Assembly (NCBI GenBank): GCA_024699855.1
Contig: JAMPIQ010000001.1
Span: forward strand, 2,418,001 to 2,482,000
Source of the DNA: Aphelenchoides besseyi
Taxonomy: Eukaryota; Nematoda; Chromadorea; Rhabditida; Aphelenchoididae
Reading direction: 5' to 3'
Length of the DNA: 64,000 bases
Every line of letters starts with the position of its first letter. The stretch's first letter is position 1. The notes under the pieces were generated by a model, which searched no databases, had not been told where the DNA came from, and was given only the letters and a program-made list of their open reading frames with translations. This document shows positions 28,521 to 40,509 of this stretch, piece by piece. Made by a program: the position numbers and the translations under genes.

Positions 28521-30038
28521 TCATAATTTACATGTTACTTCTATCTCAATAAACATTGTCACAAGATATGTCGATGAGAAGAATGCAATTGATCGTTTAG
28601 TAATCGCATCTATGCTTGCAAATCAATTCTAATCAATGTTAGAAGTTATTTCTGGTACAACGATGGTCTCAATTGACAAGTTTCAGATACAATTGCGGAT
28701 GGTTAATTAGAATCGTTTGACGTTTAACCGGATTAAACATGCCAATTGCATATCCAATTATTACGCAAGAAAGATGAGCAAAGTTCGCCAAAATTTCCAA
28801 AGTTATTTGATTCTTCAGCTAAAAGAGCAAGATGGTCAATCACTAGACAAGCGTCTACATAGGCATCAATAGCTGTTATTCGAGAGATCACGCAATGCCG
28901 GTTGGTAATATACATCCATGATTAAATCAAGATTCCTATAATGTGCAGTTTACTTTAGATGTTTAAGATGAACTGAAGACAATATTAACACATCTAACAG
29001 ATTTTCAATGTACAATTAGCTCACAAAATTCATATAACCCGTTGGAATAATGAGTGTTTTCAGTCTTTGCGAACGAACGTGGTTTTTTGAAATTGTTCAA
29101 TTTGCAATTCACTTCGTGCCCTTTTTTGAATTCGTTCGCAAGACTGAAAACACTCATTATTCCAACGAGTTATATGACACTAAACATATCCGCACAACTT
29201 TCCATGTCCTTAGTTTCTGACAAGTTCAACGGAATACCATGCGTCTGCGAACATTCGGTCTCTGAACGTTCCAATCACACTTTAGCACAAAAACTGTGCG
29301 TTTCTTTTGATACACGGATCGTCGTGTCCTCGACCGCCAAAACATTTTTTCAAAGAGCTTCTCATCCTAAGAATAAAGTTTGACAATTGGATGGTCTGAA
29401 ATTAGTGTAGAAAGACTCACTCTACAGAACCTGATAAGAACTTGTTAGCAGTGATTCTTAACAGAAATCAGTTCATTTACCTTTTTTTCTTATACATATC
29501 TCCGTCAAACACTTACATGCACTTTCTAACATTTGTTTTGGTCATCGGCATTGCAATTTCTTTCAACGCCTTTCGTTCGCACTCATCGCCCGTCTTTAAT
29601 TGGTCATTTGAATGCATTGGACGATTGTTCAAAGATTGGTCTTGAAGTCGTTAGTTAGTTCAAAATGCCGTTAACATTCTCAATTTTTGGTTTATCCACA
29701 ACAAAACTTATCGTGTCACAACTTACAAGCAAACTGATTTAGTATACAGTGGTAAGTAGAGTTAGGTCAACTGTTAGTTTAACTTCATCTTTGCCTTCAT
29801 CAACTTACCCGTTTGTGTTTGTAATCGCTTGATTAGCCATCAACCTTCGATGCATTAGAAAAATGAACATTCACTAGCCAGTTTGTTTGATTTACAATCA
29901 GCAATTTGGGTCTTTTTGACAATGAACTGCTTCGATCTAGACGTTGTTTTCCACAACCTTGAAATGAACTTCTATATACACAAACAAACGATACTACTCA
30001 AAGATTTCGTTTATTCGAATCGTAAGCACCAAAGGAGC
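28521..30038. other. AT-rich intergenic region with long hairpin
   Basis: Follows the isomerase gene (AATAAA near 28548) and ends at the stop of the next minus-strand gene. ORFs here are short and lack domains. The only structured element seen is the inverted repeat at 29031-29176. Confidence 0.5.
29031..29176. repeat. Near-perfect 46-bp inverted repeat (hairpin)
   Basis: The left arm 29031-29077 (CATATAACCCGTTGGAATAA, then TGAGTGTTTTCAGTC and TTTGCGAACGAA) is the reverse complement of 29131-29176 except for one C/T difference and one extra T. The loop is about 53 bp. A transcript would fold into a long stem. It could be a MITE-like element, a small-RNA hairpin locus or a recent palindromic duplication. 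No clear target-site duplication was identified. Confidence 0.85.
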
Positions 30039-31210
30039 TCAATGACGCGTCGAAGTGTTGGACAAGTTGCGATAAAGTGGTTTGCCATCCTGCCAAATTT
30101 CCATAATTTGGATTTGAGCGTTTGGATGGCGAGTACGGGCGCGAAACTCTTGTTCGCTAGTTAGCGGGTTCCCATCGACAGACGCATGAATGACCAGTTG
30201 GCTGACGTGATCGTACAAACGTTCAGTTCGGTTCTCACTATTGCCATTTGGATTCCCTACAAATCAGCAAACAAGTGAAAGAAAGGAACTCACAATTCGA
30301 AAGTGTGTTAGCAGACGATTGAAAATTCAGTGGCTCGGCTTTCGCTGTCGTTGGAATTTTGCGGACTCCAGAAGACACAAATTCATTCTTGTAAACCGAA
30401 GCGTCGGGAGTTGTAGTCGAAGCTCGTGGTTGTTCTTGTTGGCCGTGATTGACCGCTTCGTTTTTGACCAGACAAGTGGCTGAGCGCGAAATCGGATCCA
30501 TTGGAAGTGTTGGACGAGTGAGTGATGGACGAGGCGTCAACGGCGCAAACGAATCGCTTATTTCGGGAATCGAGTGTTCCGAACGATATCCGATTGCGGT
30601 GATTTCAGCCGGTAGAGGAGAGATAGAACGTTCTAAAACGCAAAGAGCTTGTAAACCATCTTTATTTTCTGAGATCTTACCACGACCGGTACGATATTGT
30701 ATTGGAGTCATCGAGCGCTCTAAAATCAAATCGTTCAAGTGCATTGCTATTTCAACTTACCGCGTGCAGTTCGGTAGCTCGATGGTGGTGGTGTGATAGG
30801 ACGACTTGCAACTAAAAACTGGGTTGAAAGATGAAGGTAAGAGACCCACAATCAGCCGGTTGAGAACGCTGCCAACCATCGTTGTTGAACGATTGAGGAG
30901 TGCTATTGAGTTCGCAAAGAAGTTCCGAATTCTTGCCCACTGGTTGTTGCGAAGCTGGAAAATTGAAATTCGAGGAGTTCGTTGGAGTCATGTTGAGCGA
31001 GTGACCAGCTGAAGATGATGGAAAACGAGGGGCGTGATTTTGAGGCGGTTGGACGTTCACAGAGCAACTGAAAACAAGAATGAATGATCGAATTCTTTTC
31101 ACTTACTTTTCTCCTCCACCACCAAAAGCGATCTCGATACTTTCGGTCGAACGTCCATTGGTAAATTGAGTGACGCGGAATTTGAGGTTGTCCAGTAACG
31201 AAGTGGTCAT
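30039..31210 (-). CDS. Unknown protein, Ser/Pro-rich with conserved-looking ends
   Basis: Start at 31210 (MTTSLLDNLKFRVTQFTNGR, then STESIEIAFGGGGEN); an in-frame stop lies just upstream. Exon 2 encodes CSVNVQPPQNHAPRFPSSSA and a Asn/Ser/Gln-rich stretch. Short exons follow with repeated RPITPPPSSYRTARG, ERSMTPIQYRTGRG and ERSISPLPAEITAIGYRSE, a [S]-[M/I]-[TS]-P pattern suggesting proline-directed phosphorylation. The tail reads RTRHPNAQIQIMEIWQDGKP, ends STRH, with TGA at 30039-30041. Short introns restore the frame throughout. I do not recognise the family. It lies about 390 bp downstream of the GSK3-like kinase on the same strand. Confidence 0.6.
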
Positions 31211-31599
31211 CACGATGTTCAGTCAGAGAGCGACAGCCCAATAAGAAGCACAAAAGGCTGAATGACATCTGAAAGAAAGAACGCTTTTCGATTGAAAATG
31301 CAAATCGTTTGTTCTTATTACTCAATCAAATTTTTGCAAATTCGTGATGGTTCATACTTTTGGTCTCTAATTCGATTTGAAAGATTTATTGTATGACTTT
31401 GGATTTTATGTTCTAAGCCAATTTGCTATCACCACTTCATTTCCTCGTCTCATTTCTTATCATGTAACTTCTGTGGTCGAACAGCCCACTGTAAATCTCC
31501 CGATTGTAAACCGAAGTTGAAGTGCTAATGAAAAACGATTCTTTTGAAGTACATTCACCGTTTCAATGGCGAAATGTTTATTGTTATAAGTCAGTGAAA

Positions 31600-33188
31600 T
31601 CAACGTTGTACTTCGCCACTTCCTGCACCCGTGTGCGATTCCAACGATTCACGACTCAAGTCACCAGCAACAGCACGAGCCAAATCCTGAAAACAAGAAT
31701 GAAACAAAATTGGCAAACAAAAACTTACAACACGAGTCAACAAGTCTAATGGTTTGCCGTTGCGTTGATTGTTGGAGTCGAAGATCTCGTCGAAGAACGA
31801 AGATCCCAAAAGTCGAGGTCCACATAAACGACCGCGTGGATTGTAGTCGAAGATCTTTTCGAGCAACTGGATGGCTTGTGGCGGAGCATCGGGTAACAAG
31901 CGGCTCAAACCGTTACCACCACGACGTTCGTAGTTTTGAGCCTGAAGCTTCAAATTTACTGATTATAACAACTCAAAAGCTTACAGCATAAACCACGGCT
32001 TCTTTTTGCAGCAAACGTGGACGACGTGCGTACATCAAGCGAAGTTGTTCAGCGGTCGGAAGCCCAAAACAGTCGACGATCTTCTCGAGTTGGTTTTCAG
32101 TTGAAGTTCCCGGCAAAAACGTGCGTCCACGAAGCATTTCGGCGAACACACATCCTGCCGACCAGATATCTGAAAACACTCGATCTGTGATAATCATTTG
32201 ATTAAGAACCATACCAATAGCCGCATTGTACTTGTGAGAGCCGAGCAAAAGTTCTGGTGGCCGGTAATAGCGAGTGACTTGATACGAACTCATTGAATCG
32301 GTCTCGCCAGTAATCTCAAAACTGCTAGCTATTCGGATTCTTCAAATAAACTGACCAGTGAAGAACCGAAATCAGCGATTTGAAGTGCTCCCGTCTCGTT
32401 CTCGACCAAAATGTTCTGGGGCTTCAAATTTCTGTGAACAAGTCTCTTAATTGTTAACAAACCTTAAGATCCCTGTGAACTATTCCGCAGCGATGAATGA
32501 ACTGAAGACCGCGAAACATTTGCCATGCAAACAGTTTCACATCCAGAATATCCAACGGACGTGGACGACGAGCGCGAATAAGCGAACCAAGCGAGTTCGG
32601 GACGAACTTCATGACCAACGAGTAGCAGGTCTAAACGAAGCGAGTCATTCGAATAATTGATTTTGAAACTCACTTTTTCGTCGTAGTTTTTGGAGTAGAT
32701 GTAAAGCAGATTGACAATGTTTTTCGGACTGAAACGATTCAACTTCTCCAAAATGCGAATTTCTTTCATGTCCTCGTCTGATCCTAAAACTCCGGTTATT
32801 GTGGATCAGTGTTGTCTAATCGAACTCACCCCAACACTTCTTGATCGCCACCATTCGCTCTTCGCCGCCATCGTTGATGATTCCCGTGTAAACATTTGAG
32901 TAGACGCCGTGCGAGAACAACTTCAGTTGAGTGAAGTGGAGAGTAACCTGCAATCAAGATGTCAATGTCGAAACAAACAAAACTCACTTCTTCATCACCT
33001 CCAACGCGTTTCGCTTGAACCGTCAACGAAGTTCCGTCATTAGCCGTCATCAGAGCAGAGGAGAAGCGACAGATCGGGTGCACACTTGGCGAGTGAATGA
33101 TCAGTTCAGACGGAACTTGAAACTCTTCAGGTTTAAAAGATATGCAAACCTTCAAAAGGAATGGCGGTTTAAGATCCGAAAGCAACAT
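31600..33188 (-). CDS. Divergent GSK3-like (CMGC) protein kinase
   Basis: Start at 33188 (MLLSDLKPPFLLK) with an N-terminal extension of about 60 residues outside the kinase. The kinase reads LFSHGVYSNVYTGII (glycine loop), MVAIKKC (lysine), EIRILEKLNRFSPKNIVNLL, VHRDLKPQN-type catalytic loop (GIVHRDLK then PQNILV), IADFGSSLV, activation segment SYQVTRYYRPPELLLGSHKY (GSK3-type Tyr and Arg), IWSAGCVFAEMLRGRTFLPG and NQLEKIVDCFGLP. It ends in a Ser/Gly-rich tail (SGEVQR, TGA at 31600). The RYYRPPEL and GTSTENQLEKI features place it near GSK3, but it diverges enough to be a nematode-type GSK3 paralogue rather than GSK3 itself. All catalytic motifs are present. Seven short introns. Confidence 0.8.
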
Positions 33189-33998
33189 CTTTTTCAAATT
33201 CAAAAAGCGACCATTCACTGCAGATCACGAGCACCAAACTGACTAGACATCAAGCTCGTCGGTTGATTCGAATTTGCATGAAGTTGGAAACGGCCGAAGC
33301 TTTTGCATCTTCTTGTTGAGAAATCAATAATTTGAGTCAAGATCAGCTCAGTACTTGTACCGTAGAATGTCCATTCAACAAAAAAGGTCCCAAATTTTGC
33401 ATCACAATCATGTGATTATAACTCAAGATACAAAATGTACTCTTTAATTAAGGTTCAGACAACATAAGAAATGTCATTGGTAGATTAGCTTTTAATTATA
33501 TTAGCAATAACAATAACTGTACGTGGACTATTTAATCAATTTTTGTTGTCCATCAAGTAGTTTGAAATGTTCATTTTCTCTTTCAGCATTCGCTGCTATT
33601 CAGCATCTCTTATTCGTGGCCTTTCACTTTATTGTGATGGAAATGAAGAGAGTTGAGAATATGTAAGATTTTTGTTTCTCTCTGATCACACACTCGAATC
33701 AAACGTATAGCTTATGATTAACATGAATGAATGATCGTTAGAAGAATTGGATCCAGAAATTAAGTTTTTTAGTTATGCAAATGCCTATTGCTATCTTACG
33801 ATTACATTGTATGTATCTTGGCTACTACTGAAATATGTGCAGGTTTGTATTCTAATCTTGTGATCACTCCTAAGGTTTTCAGTGTTCTAATGGACTCAAC
33901 TTTGTCAATCGGAACTAATCTCGTCGGGACCGTTTCTGGCACTTTGCTCGACTGCCGAGTTAGTTGCTGCAATTGCTGTTGGAATCTTCTTCTTGGCC
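33189..33998. other. Divergent intergenic region
   Basis: Separates the GSK3-like kinase from MRPL19 and probably serves as promoter for both. AT-rich between 33380 and 33830. No gene, RNA or repeat seen. Confidence 0.4.
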
Positions 33999-34941
33999 AT
34001 GAAACCGTTTGGCTTATTGAGATTACAACGTTTATCGCCCAACAGGCCGATTCCTCGTTTCTATGCTACGGACAAAACGATTTCCGTTGGACAGAAACAC
34101 ATAAACGAGTTCTCGTGAGTTTCCATTCGTTTCTTCATTTCTATTGTTCGTTTTAGCGAATCGTATCCCGATTTCATTCGTCATGTTGTTGTGAATCGTC
34201 GAAATCCGCTCTACGAATCGCTGCAACGAGCTGATCAGCTGGAACGACGACTGCAAATTGATATCCCCGAGTTCTATGTCGGATCGATTGTCGCTGTTAC
34301 GACGTCTGATCGGAACTTGGCAACACGCAAAAACCGTTTCTTGGGAATTTGTATTCGTCGTGAACGTCATGGTCTTCATCATCAGTTCACTCTTCGCAAT
34401 TGCATCAACGGATTGGGTTTGTTCGTAACTTTTAAGTTAGTTTGAGCATCCGATTTCAGGTGTTGAAGTCATGTACGAACTCTACAATCCGACGATCCTC
34501 AAGATCGAGACAATCAAATTAGAGAAACGACTGGACACCGATTTGTCGTACTTGCAAGACGCGTATCCCGAATTCAGTACCTTCGACTTCAACTTGGAAG
34601 CTGTCTCTCATCCGAGTGGTTCTCCGGTGCCGATCAACGAAACGAAAGTCAAACTGCGACCACCGCCATGGCGTGCACGTTGGGAACTCTACGGCTACAA
34701 GGGAATCGAGGACTCGTGGTCTCAAGCAACTCCGTTCTTCAAACGAAAGTTCATCGTAACCAAACAGCTGACCAACTTCAAATACGATCTGATTCAAGAC
34801 TACCGCGAACATCCACAGAACTTGGAAGACGAACTGCACGCCGAAGAACAGATGCTCGATTTCGAAGCCCGACGTCAACGCGAAGGAGGAACGAAACGTC
34901 AGATCCTCAAATCTGCTGCCAATTTGCAGCAAACTTCTTAG
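33999..34941 (+). CDS. mrpl-19: Mitochondrial large-subunit ribosomal protein bL19m
   Basis: Three exons (33999-34115, 34157-34416, 34460-34941). The start at 33999 gives a basic presequence ([20 protein letters not shown]). The L19 core reads [40 protein letters not shown] and [19 protein letters not shown]. Metazoan-specific C-terminal extensions include [20 protein letters not shown] and a charged end. It is a structural component of the mitochondrial 39S subunit. Length about 285 residues agrees with animal MRPL19. An earlier open stretch from 33788 in another frame is not part of it. Followed by AATAAA near 34960. Confidence 0.93.
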
Positions 34942-36401
34942 TTGTTTTTGTTTAGGTGAATAAAGTGTTATTCAACTGATTGACGTGTCTATTTGACTGA
35001 AAAGAAGGAACTCACAGAGGAATTAGCGAGTGCTTGCTGCTCAGGCGTATTAGGAGAGGCGGTCAAGTTGCTTTACATCTTGGACTTCATGGTCGATACA
35101 AACAGTTTGTATTGGCTGTTAGTTGCCTCTGTCGAATCATGTTGACACGTTTTATTTTACGCAGACACTAACACAACAACAATCAAATTGAAGTTTGAGA
35201 GGATATTAGGATGTTTAAAGCATTTGCCCGTCTTCCTGGATCGATGAATTTTTTGAGAAGAACGGGTAGTCGCCCTTCTAAAAAGCGTATTACTTTCGTT
35301 GATCTTTGTAATTAGCGTACCAACGCTCCCTTTATCTTGATTTCACGTGCATGTGCTTCTGCAACCTCAAAAGTCGATAGCCACGGAAGATGGAGAGCCA
35401 AGTAATAAGATCGTATCTTTTTTTTAAATAAGTAGATTAGGTAGAGTTTCTGTTTTTTGTAGAATTTGCTTTCATAATATCGATCTGCAAAGGACAAATT
35501 GACGGATCGAATCTGTTTCAAGCCCTTGGGTTTCATGTTGAACCAGAAGAATAGATCGGTTTGCTGCTCCGTCTAGTCACAATAAGAAGCCAATCAGGCT
35601 CTACACCAATTGAGAAAATCGCACCAAATGGTATTCCCACACTCAACTGTTGGACCTCGTACGTTTACTTTTCTCGGTCAACTTCAATCTTGAAATTATC
35701 GTAGGTTGTTAAAAGCCAGTGTCTATACGACTGTACGATCGTAAAGTCGTCGATGAAACATAGATTAGGACGGGAAATATGAAAGTTGGGCAGAGAATTT
35801 TTAGTCGACTGAAGAGTACTGAAGAACAGTTCTTATTGAATTGGATGCTAATGCTTACATTGGTTTCAGTTCGCGTGCCAGAAACAAGCATTTCTGTCTT
35901 TCCTTTCTTAGAACATAAATGAATATATCGACCAGATGGACTATACCTAGGAGGACTGTTATCGAATTCCTTCACTTGAAAGTTTGCACATTGTAATTCG
36001 AATACGACAACAGCTGACATTTGGACGTCTGACAAGTCGAAAAATGAACGCGCACAACAACGAACAGTGAGCTAGAGGAATGGCCGGTTCTCTCTGCTTT
36101 TGGGTCAGCAGAGTTGTTCGAGGGAGATTATCAACATGATTTCGAGCTCTTATGGACACGACTGCGACGTTACTGTCAAAGAGGCCTTAGAGCTCACGTT
36201 GATTGTTACGACACTCAGCACTGGCCATCATGCGGAAGTTTCGGCTTAGCGTTTTCTGTCGAATCGACAGATCAGTTGGTTTCGCAATGAACTCAAAATC
36301 AATTAAACGCCAATCGTGCTTACCTTTAACATCCTCGGGTTATCGAAAATTGTTTTCAAAAACTATTCTCAAACTTTAGAGAGAACGAAAGAAAATAGGG
36401 T
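34942..36401. other. Intergenic region without supported gene
   Basis: After the MRPL19 polyadenylation signal I see only short ORFs on both strands, broken by stops. On the minus strand 35700-36160 keeps moderately long open stretches without domains, possibly a decayed element. No RNA gene seen. Confidence 0.35.
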
Positions 36402-38092
36402 TTATTTGAGATTCTTTTCCGGCGACGATTGTGATTTCTTCTTCTCATTCTGGACCTTCGCCTCGTCCGCAGAGTCCCAGTCGCTCAAAACATCGTTCAT
36501 GGTCGGGTAGTCGTGTTTTAGCTTGAAGATTCGGTCTTCGTGTATCTTTGCCTGAAAAGCAAAATTCAGAGCGTTACAATCACAATATAAACAGACCTCC
36601 TTCGCGTTCTTTGGTTGTGGCTTTGGTTTCGGAGCATTGGCACGCAATTTGGCGATGCGATTAGCGTCCTCTTTGTTCATTGGTATTAGTTCTCCGGGAC
36701 GAACAGTCACCTTCGGTGGTTTCGTCACTTTGACCGGTTGAAGTTCTTCCGGTTTTTGACCGGCCTTTCGTTCCTGCTCCAAAACCTCGTCGGCGTGAAT
36801 GCTGTCTTCGCTCTCACTTTCATCAGAAGAACTCTCTTCTTTGTCTTTTTCCTATAAATCCGTTCAAATTTGTTTGCATTTGAAAGCTTACGACGTTCGC
36901 ACTTGGAATTAAAACCGGCGTGGCATTTTGAGCTGGAGGGCTTTTCAATGGAGTTTTCGCATCAGGAACTTGTTCCTTCGATTGGCCAATACTTCCCGGA
37001 TCTTCGTCTTTGGTGTGACAATAACGTCGTGGCGTACGAGACGGAACTGGCGGCAAAAGTGGCGTGTTCGGTGAACTTGTAATCGGTGATGGTTTGACCG
37101 CTGCAGCAACTGGAGACTTTTCTTTTACTGCCTGCAATAGATCCTAAGATTGCATTCAATTGCAATTATACCTTTTTGACCACTTTTTGAGATTTTGGCA
37201 TCGAACTTAGTGCTTTCGATGGTGATGGGCTCGGCTTCAACTGCTCGACTTTTGGCTCAACAATCTTCGGCTCAATCACCTTCGGTTTCTTTTGCGACTT
37301 CTTGCTGTCCGTCTTTGGCGACTTCTGAATGTTCATTTTCTTGCTTTTTTTGCTCGAAGTTGAGTGTTCTTGTTGCTTTTTGTCGCAATCTTTCGCTCTC
37401 GCAGTGACCGGAGCTGAGATCTTGCCAGGAACAAACGTTTATGGAATACAAGAAGATCACACTTACATCTAAGTTACGTTTGAGAAGACGGTCGACATAT
37501 GAACGCTCGTTCTCCGAAGGCTGAAGATTCTTGTTTGCTTGCTTGGATTGCGGATGCGGTTGTTCTTTTGCTTTGGCCGAAGGTTGACGAACAGAAGCGA
37601 CCTTGGGTTGACGATTCGATTGATTTGCAGCGGCAATCGGAACATTTTTGCGAGACCGATCCGAATTGTTGCGCTGAGTTGTGTCAATGAATGTACAATG
37701 TTACACTTACATTTTGAACGTCTTTTCCACGCATCGACTGCCATCGGCGACGAATCATTTTTGGACTGATGGACGGAATCAAACGACGAATTGATCCTTG
37801 ACTCTCTTTCTTTTGTGCCAAAGCCTTAGTCGATACTTCGGCCTGCGCCTGTGGATCAGCGTCTTTTTCCACGTCCTTCTTCCTTGAACGGCCGCTTCGT
37901 GGGCTCTTTGCACTTTTCGTACTCTTCAAGCTGTTTACCTAAAACTGACTATTCAGAAGTTAATCATCCAAGAGAACTTATTTGTCTGGATGATTTGTCT
38001 TTGTTAGTCTTCTTCGAACGGCGTTTGCGACGCGAACTTGTGGATAAACTCGCCGACGGTGACTGCGCTTTGATTTCCTTTTTCGACGACAT
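36402..38092 (-). CDS. Lys/Ser/Pro-rich disordered protein, unknown
   Basis: Probable start at 38092 (MSSKKEIKAQSPSASLSTSS, then basic RRKRRSKK). Later exons give KSTKSAKSPRSGRSRKKDVE, SIRRLIPSISPKMIRRRWQS, a Lys/Ser/Pro-rich middle (SKKSKKMNIQKSPKTDSKKS), PSRTPRRYCHTKDEDPGSIG, an acidic block (KEESSSDESESEDS) and a C-terminal region with VTVRPGELIPMNKEDANRIA and IFKLKHDYPTMNDVLSDWDS. TGA/TAA at 36402. Highly charged and probably disordered; nuclear or chromatin role is only an inference. The last 90 residues look the most conserved. The first intron's exact boundaries (about 37940-37985) are uncertain. Confidence 0.6.
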
Positions 38093-38626
38093 TCCTCGAC
38101 GAAGAAAACCCTTGAACTGAAATCGAATAAAAATAAAAAATTCTTTACAACTTTTGCATAAATTCGTTCTTATGCTAGTTTCCGAAGCTTAAGATTATGG
38201 TAAGTAAAATGTTAGTACCTTGAAGGTTATTCTAATAATCCAAGATTGTTTTCGACTACTTGAGATTGATAGCTTTTGTTTTGGCAAATCAATTGCCTCT
38301 TTTCAATAGCGTCTATCACACAACTTCGTCAGTAATCATTGATATGCTATAGTAAATTGATAGGAAATCACAGTTTTAGTCATGTGTATTTCCATTAGTT
38401 TAAATCTCGGTGAATTGCATCAATCATATGCTTTCAATTTGGTTTGTATTTCATTACATAACCAACACCGTTTGTTTGCGTCGTAATTCCTATCAAACAT
38501 TTGATAGTGTTGTGAAGGTCTATTAGGCTTCTGATCAGTAGCAACGATTATTAATGCTATAATTCCTTTATTAAACGGCTAGCGATTCGATCGATTGACA
38601 TGTTTATTGACCAGACAAAAAGATAA
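38093..38626. other. AT-rich intergenic region
   Basis: Between two minus-strand genes. No ORF with support. A short palindrome (CCTATCAAACATTTGATAG-type) occurs near 38490. Likely 3' untranslated and promoter sequence. Confidence 0.4.
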
Positions 38627-39137
38627 TTAAATGGAGAGATCTTCGAGTTTTCGTTTGATCGATGCGAGTTCACAAACCACCAACAAAACACTGGCCATTG
38701 TCGATCGAGCTTGTTTCGCTGTTGTCGGTTCCAACAATCCAAACGGATGATAAGCGTTCTTCTAAAACAACTGATGAATCAAACAAACTTGTTGACTCAC
38801 ATTTTCCAGTTCACAAACCCCGTACTTCTTAGTCGCATCGTTAAACTCGATTCTAAACTCACTGTGAACTTAAATCTTTTGTTTGAAACTCACCGAACAC
38901 TTTCTTCAACTTCTCGATTGTCAATCATTGTTGCATTCACTTTCGAGAATCCGACAATCGCTCTGCAACAACAAATCGTAAATGAAGATTCAAATTTTCG
39001 AACTTTGTTTTCGAAAGATACAAACGATACTGATTTAACAGAAGTTCGAGTTGGTATTCAGTTTTCACGTACTCGTCTGTCAGCCACAAACGTTGCAACG
39101 ATATCTCGTTCTTCTCTTTAACGCTCAACTCTTTCAT
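38627..39137 (-). CDS. Small helical protein of unknown function (downstream gene of operon-like pair)
   Basis: ATG at 39137 follows a TCATTTAG acceptor by 11 bases. Exons join in frame to give MKELSVKEKNEISLQRLWLT, DEYVKTEYQLELLLNQYRLY, then AIVGFSKVNATMIDNREVEE, FRIEFNDATKKYGVCELEN and a last exon NAYHPFGLLEPTTAKQARST ending LASIKRKLEDLSI with TAA at 38627. About 135 residues, largely alpha-helical and probably coiled. Family not recognised. It starts about 107 bp after the stop of the BPNT2-like gene on the same strand, the spacing typical of nematode operons, so it may be SL trans-spliced. Confidence 0.6.
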
Positions 39138-39246
39138 TTCTACAAAAATCTAAATGAGAAGAACAAGCATCAATTGAGATAACCTTATAGTCGATTCGAA
39201 TGAAATCAATTCCCGTATACGACCAGTTGAAAGAACAAATATTTTA

Positions 39247-40509
39247 TTAATTATTCAGAACCCGTTTAAACTTAGACAACAAGCCAAATGGATTATGCAC
39301 AGCGACTAGAAGACCGTTCTTATTAAGAACATCGTCTTTTTGTGCGTAAGTCAATGGCTGGCCGTCGAGATCAATCAATGAGCCTCCAGCTGCTCGAACA
39401 AGTGCATCAGCCGCACAAACATCCCATTTCTTGATCGCTGTAGTGTGAACATACAAAGCTAAAATGAAAGAAATACAAAACATTGCTCAAAGAAACCAAC
39501 CGGCCGTTCCATTCAACAATCGTAGCGTTTTGTATCCCGATCCACCAGCAGGTTCAACAATGTAATCGTTGCCAAATGCTTTGGGTGCAAGTTCCTGTAC
39601 TTTTCCGGCATGAGAACTAAAGATAACCTTTTGATTTGTTGTTTCACTTCAACGTACCGTGAAACAACAATTTTTGGTAAAACGTCTTTTTGATCGGGAA
39701 CCACGAGCCGATTTCCGTTCGCATCCATGAGACCGAAATCCACGAGACCAAAGACTAAACCAAAAAAGTTTCGTTGTTGTTAATGGAAAAATTTACCGGA
39801 TTCGTTGTGAAACGGTCGATAGATGGCACCGAAAATCGGTTCATCGTCGAGAGTAACACACGTCATAACTGTCACATACTCGAGAAGACCCTCTGAAATC
39901 AGCATTGAAACAAAATCGAAAAATTGAAACTAACCAGTAAACTCTTGGGTTGCATCAAGTGGATCCACCCAAATTCCCAAACGACTCAGATCGTATTTCT
40001 TACTCGGTAATTTCTTCAACGCATTTCGAATGCTCAACCACAAGCTATAGTTGTCGCTTCGATATTTTTCCACTTCTTCTTCACTCAATGCCTCCGATTT
40101 CTCTTCTGTCACAACCTGAAATCAACGGATGAAATGAACGGCCAACCGAACTTACGTTTATAAGTGGAAAACGTTTCAGAAGACTCATAATCAAGTGATT
40201 GGAAACAAGATCCGCTTTGGTCAACAGTTCTGCTTTTCCCTCGTCCGTCAAACCTTTTTGTTTGATTCGAAGATTGTTTTCGGAATAAACTTTGACCACC
40301 GCATTACCTCCCATTTCCGCAGCCATCACCGCATAGCTGAAGAGAAAATCAATGTCAATAGTAATCTCAACTCACCTAACGAGATCTGCTAACTCGACCT
40401 TCAGATCCGGATAGCCATTATTGCTGCTGTAGAGCAGAAATCCGAGATATAGAAAGCAAAGAAACATGGAACAAATGAAAAGATTTTTGAAGTTGAGGCG
40501 AATTGGCAT
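39247..40509 (-). CDS. Golgi 3'-phosphoadenosine 5'-phosphate phosphatase (BPNT2/IMPAD1-like)
   Basis: Hydrolyses PAP, the by-product of Golgi sulphotransferases, to AMP. ATG directly follows TTATTTCAG. An N-terminal signal anchor (MPIRLNFKNLFICSMFLCFL, YLGFLLY) matches the type II membrane topology of the family. The phosphatase body shows AAEMGGNAVVKVY, LLTKADLVSNHLIMSLL, VVTEE, metal-binding WVDPLDATQEFTG, PIFGAIYRPFHNE, GGSGYKTLRLLNGTAG and IKKWDVCAADALVRAAGGSL (WDxxA motif). Length about 330 residues fits. The TAA at 39247 overlaps a TAATAAAAT poly(A) signal, leaving almost no 3' untranslated region before the next gene. Confidence 0.9.

Noticed and set aside
35700..36160. BEL/Pao or other retrotransposon on the minus strand
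   Set aside because: Open stretches exist, but no reverse transcriptase, integrase or protease motif could be recognised.
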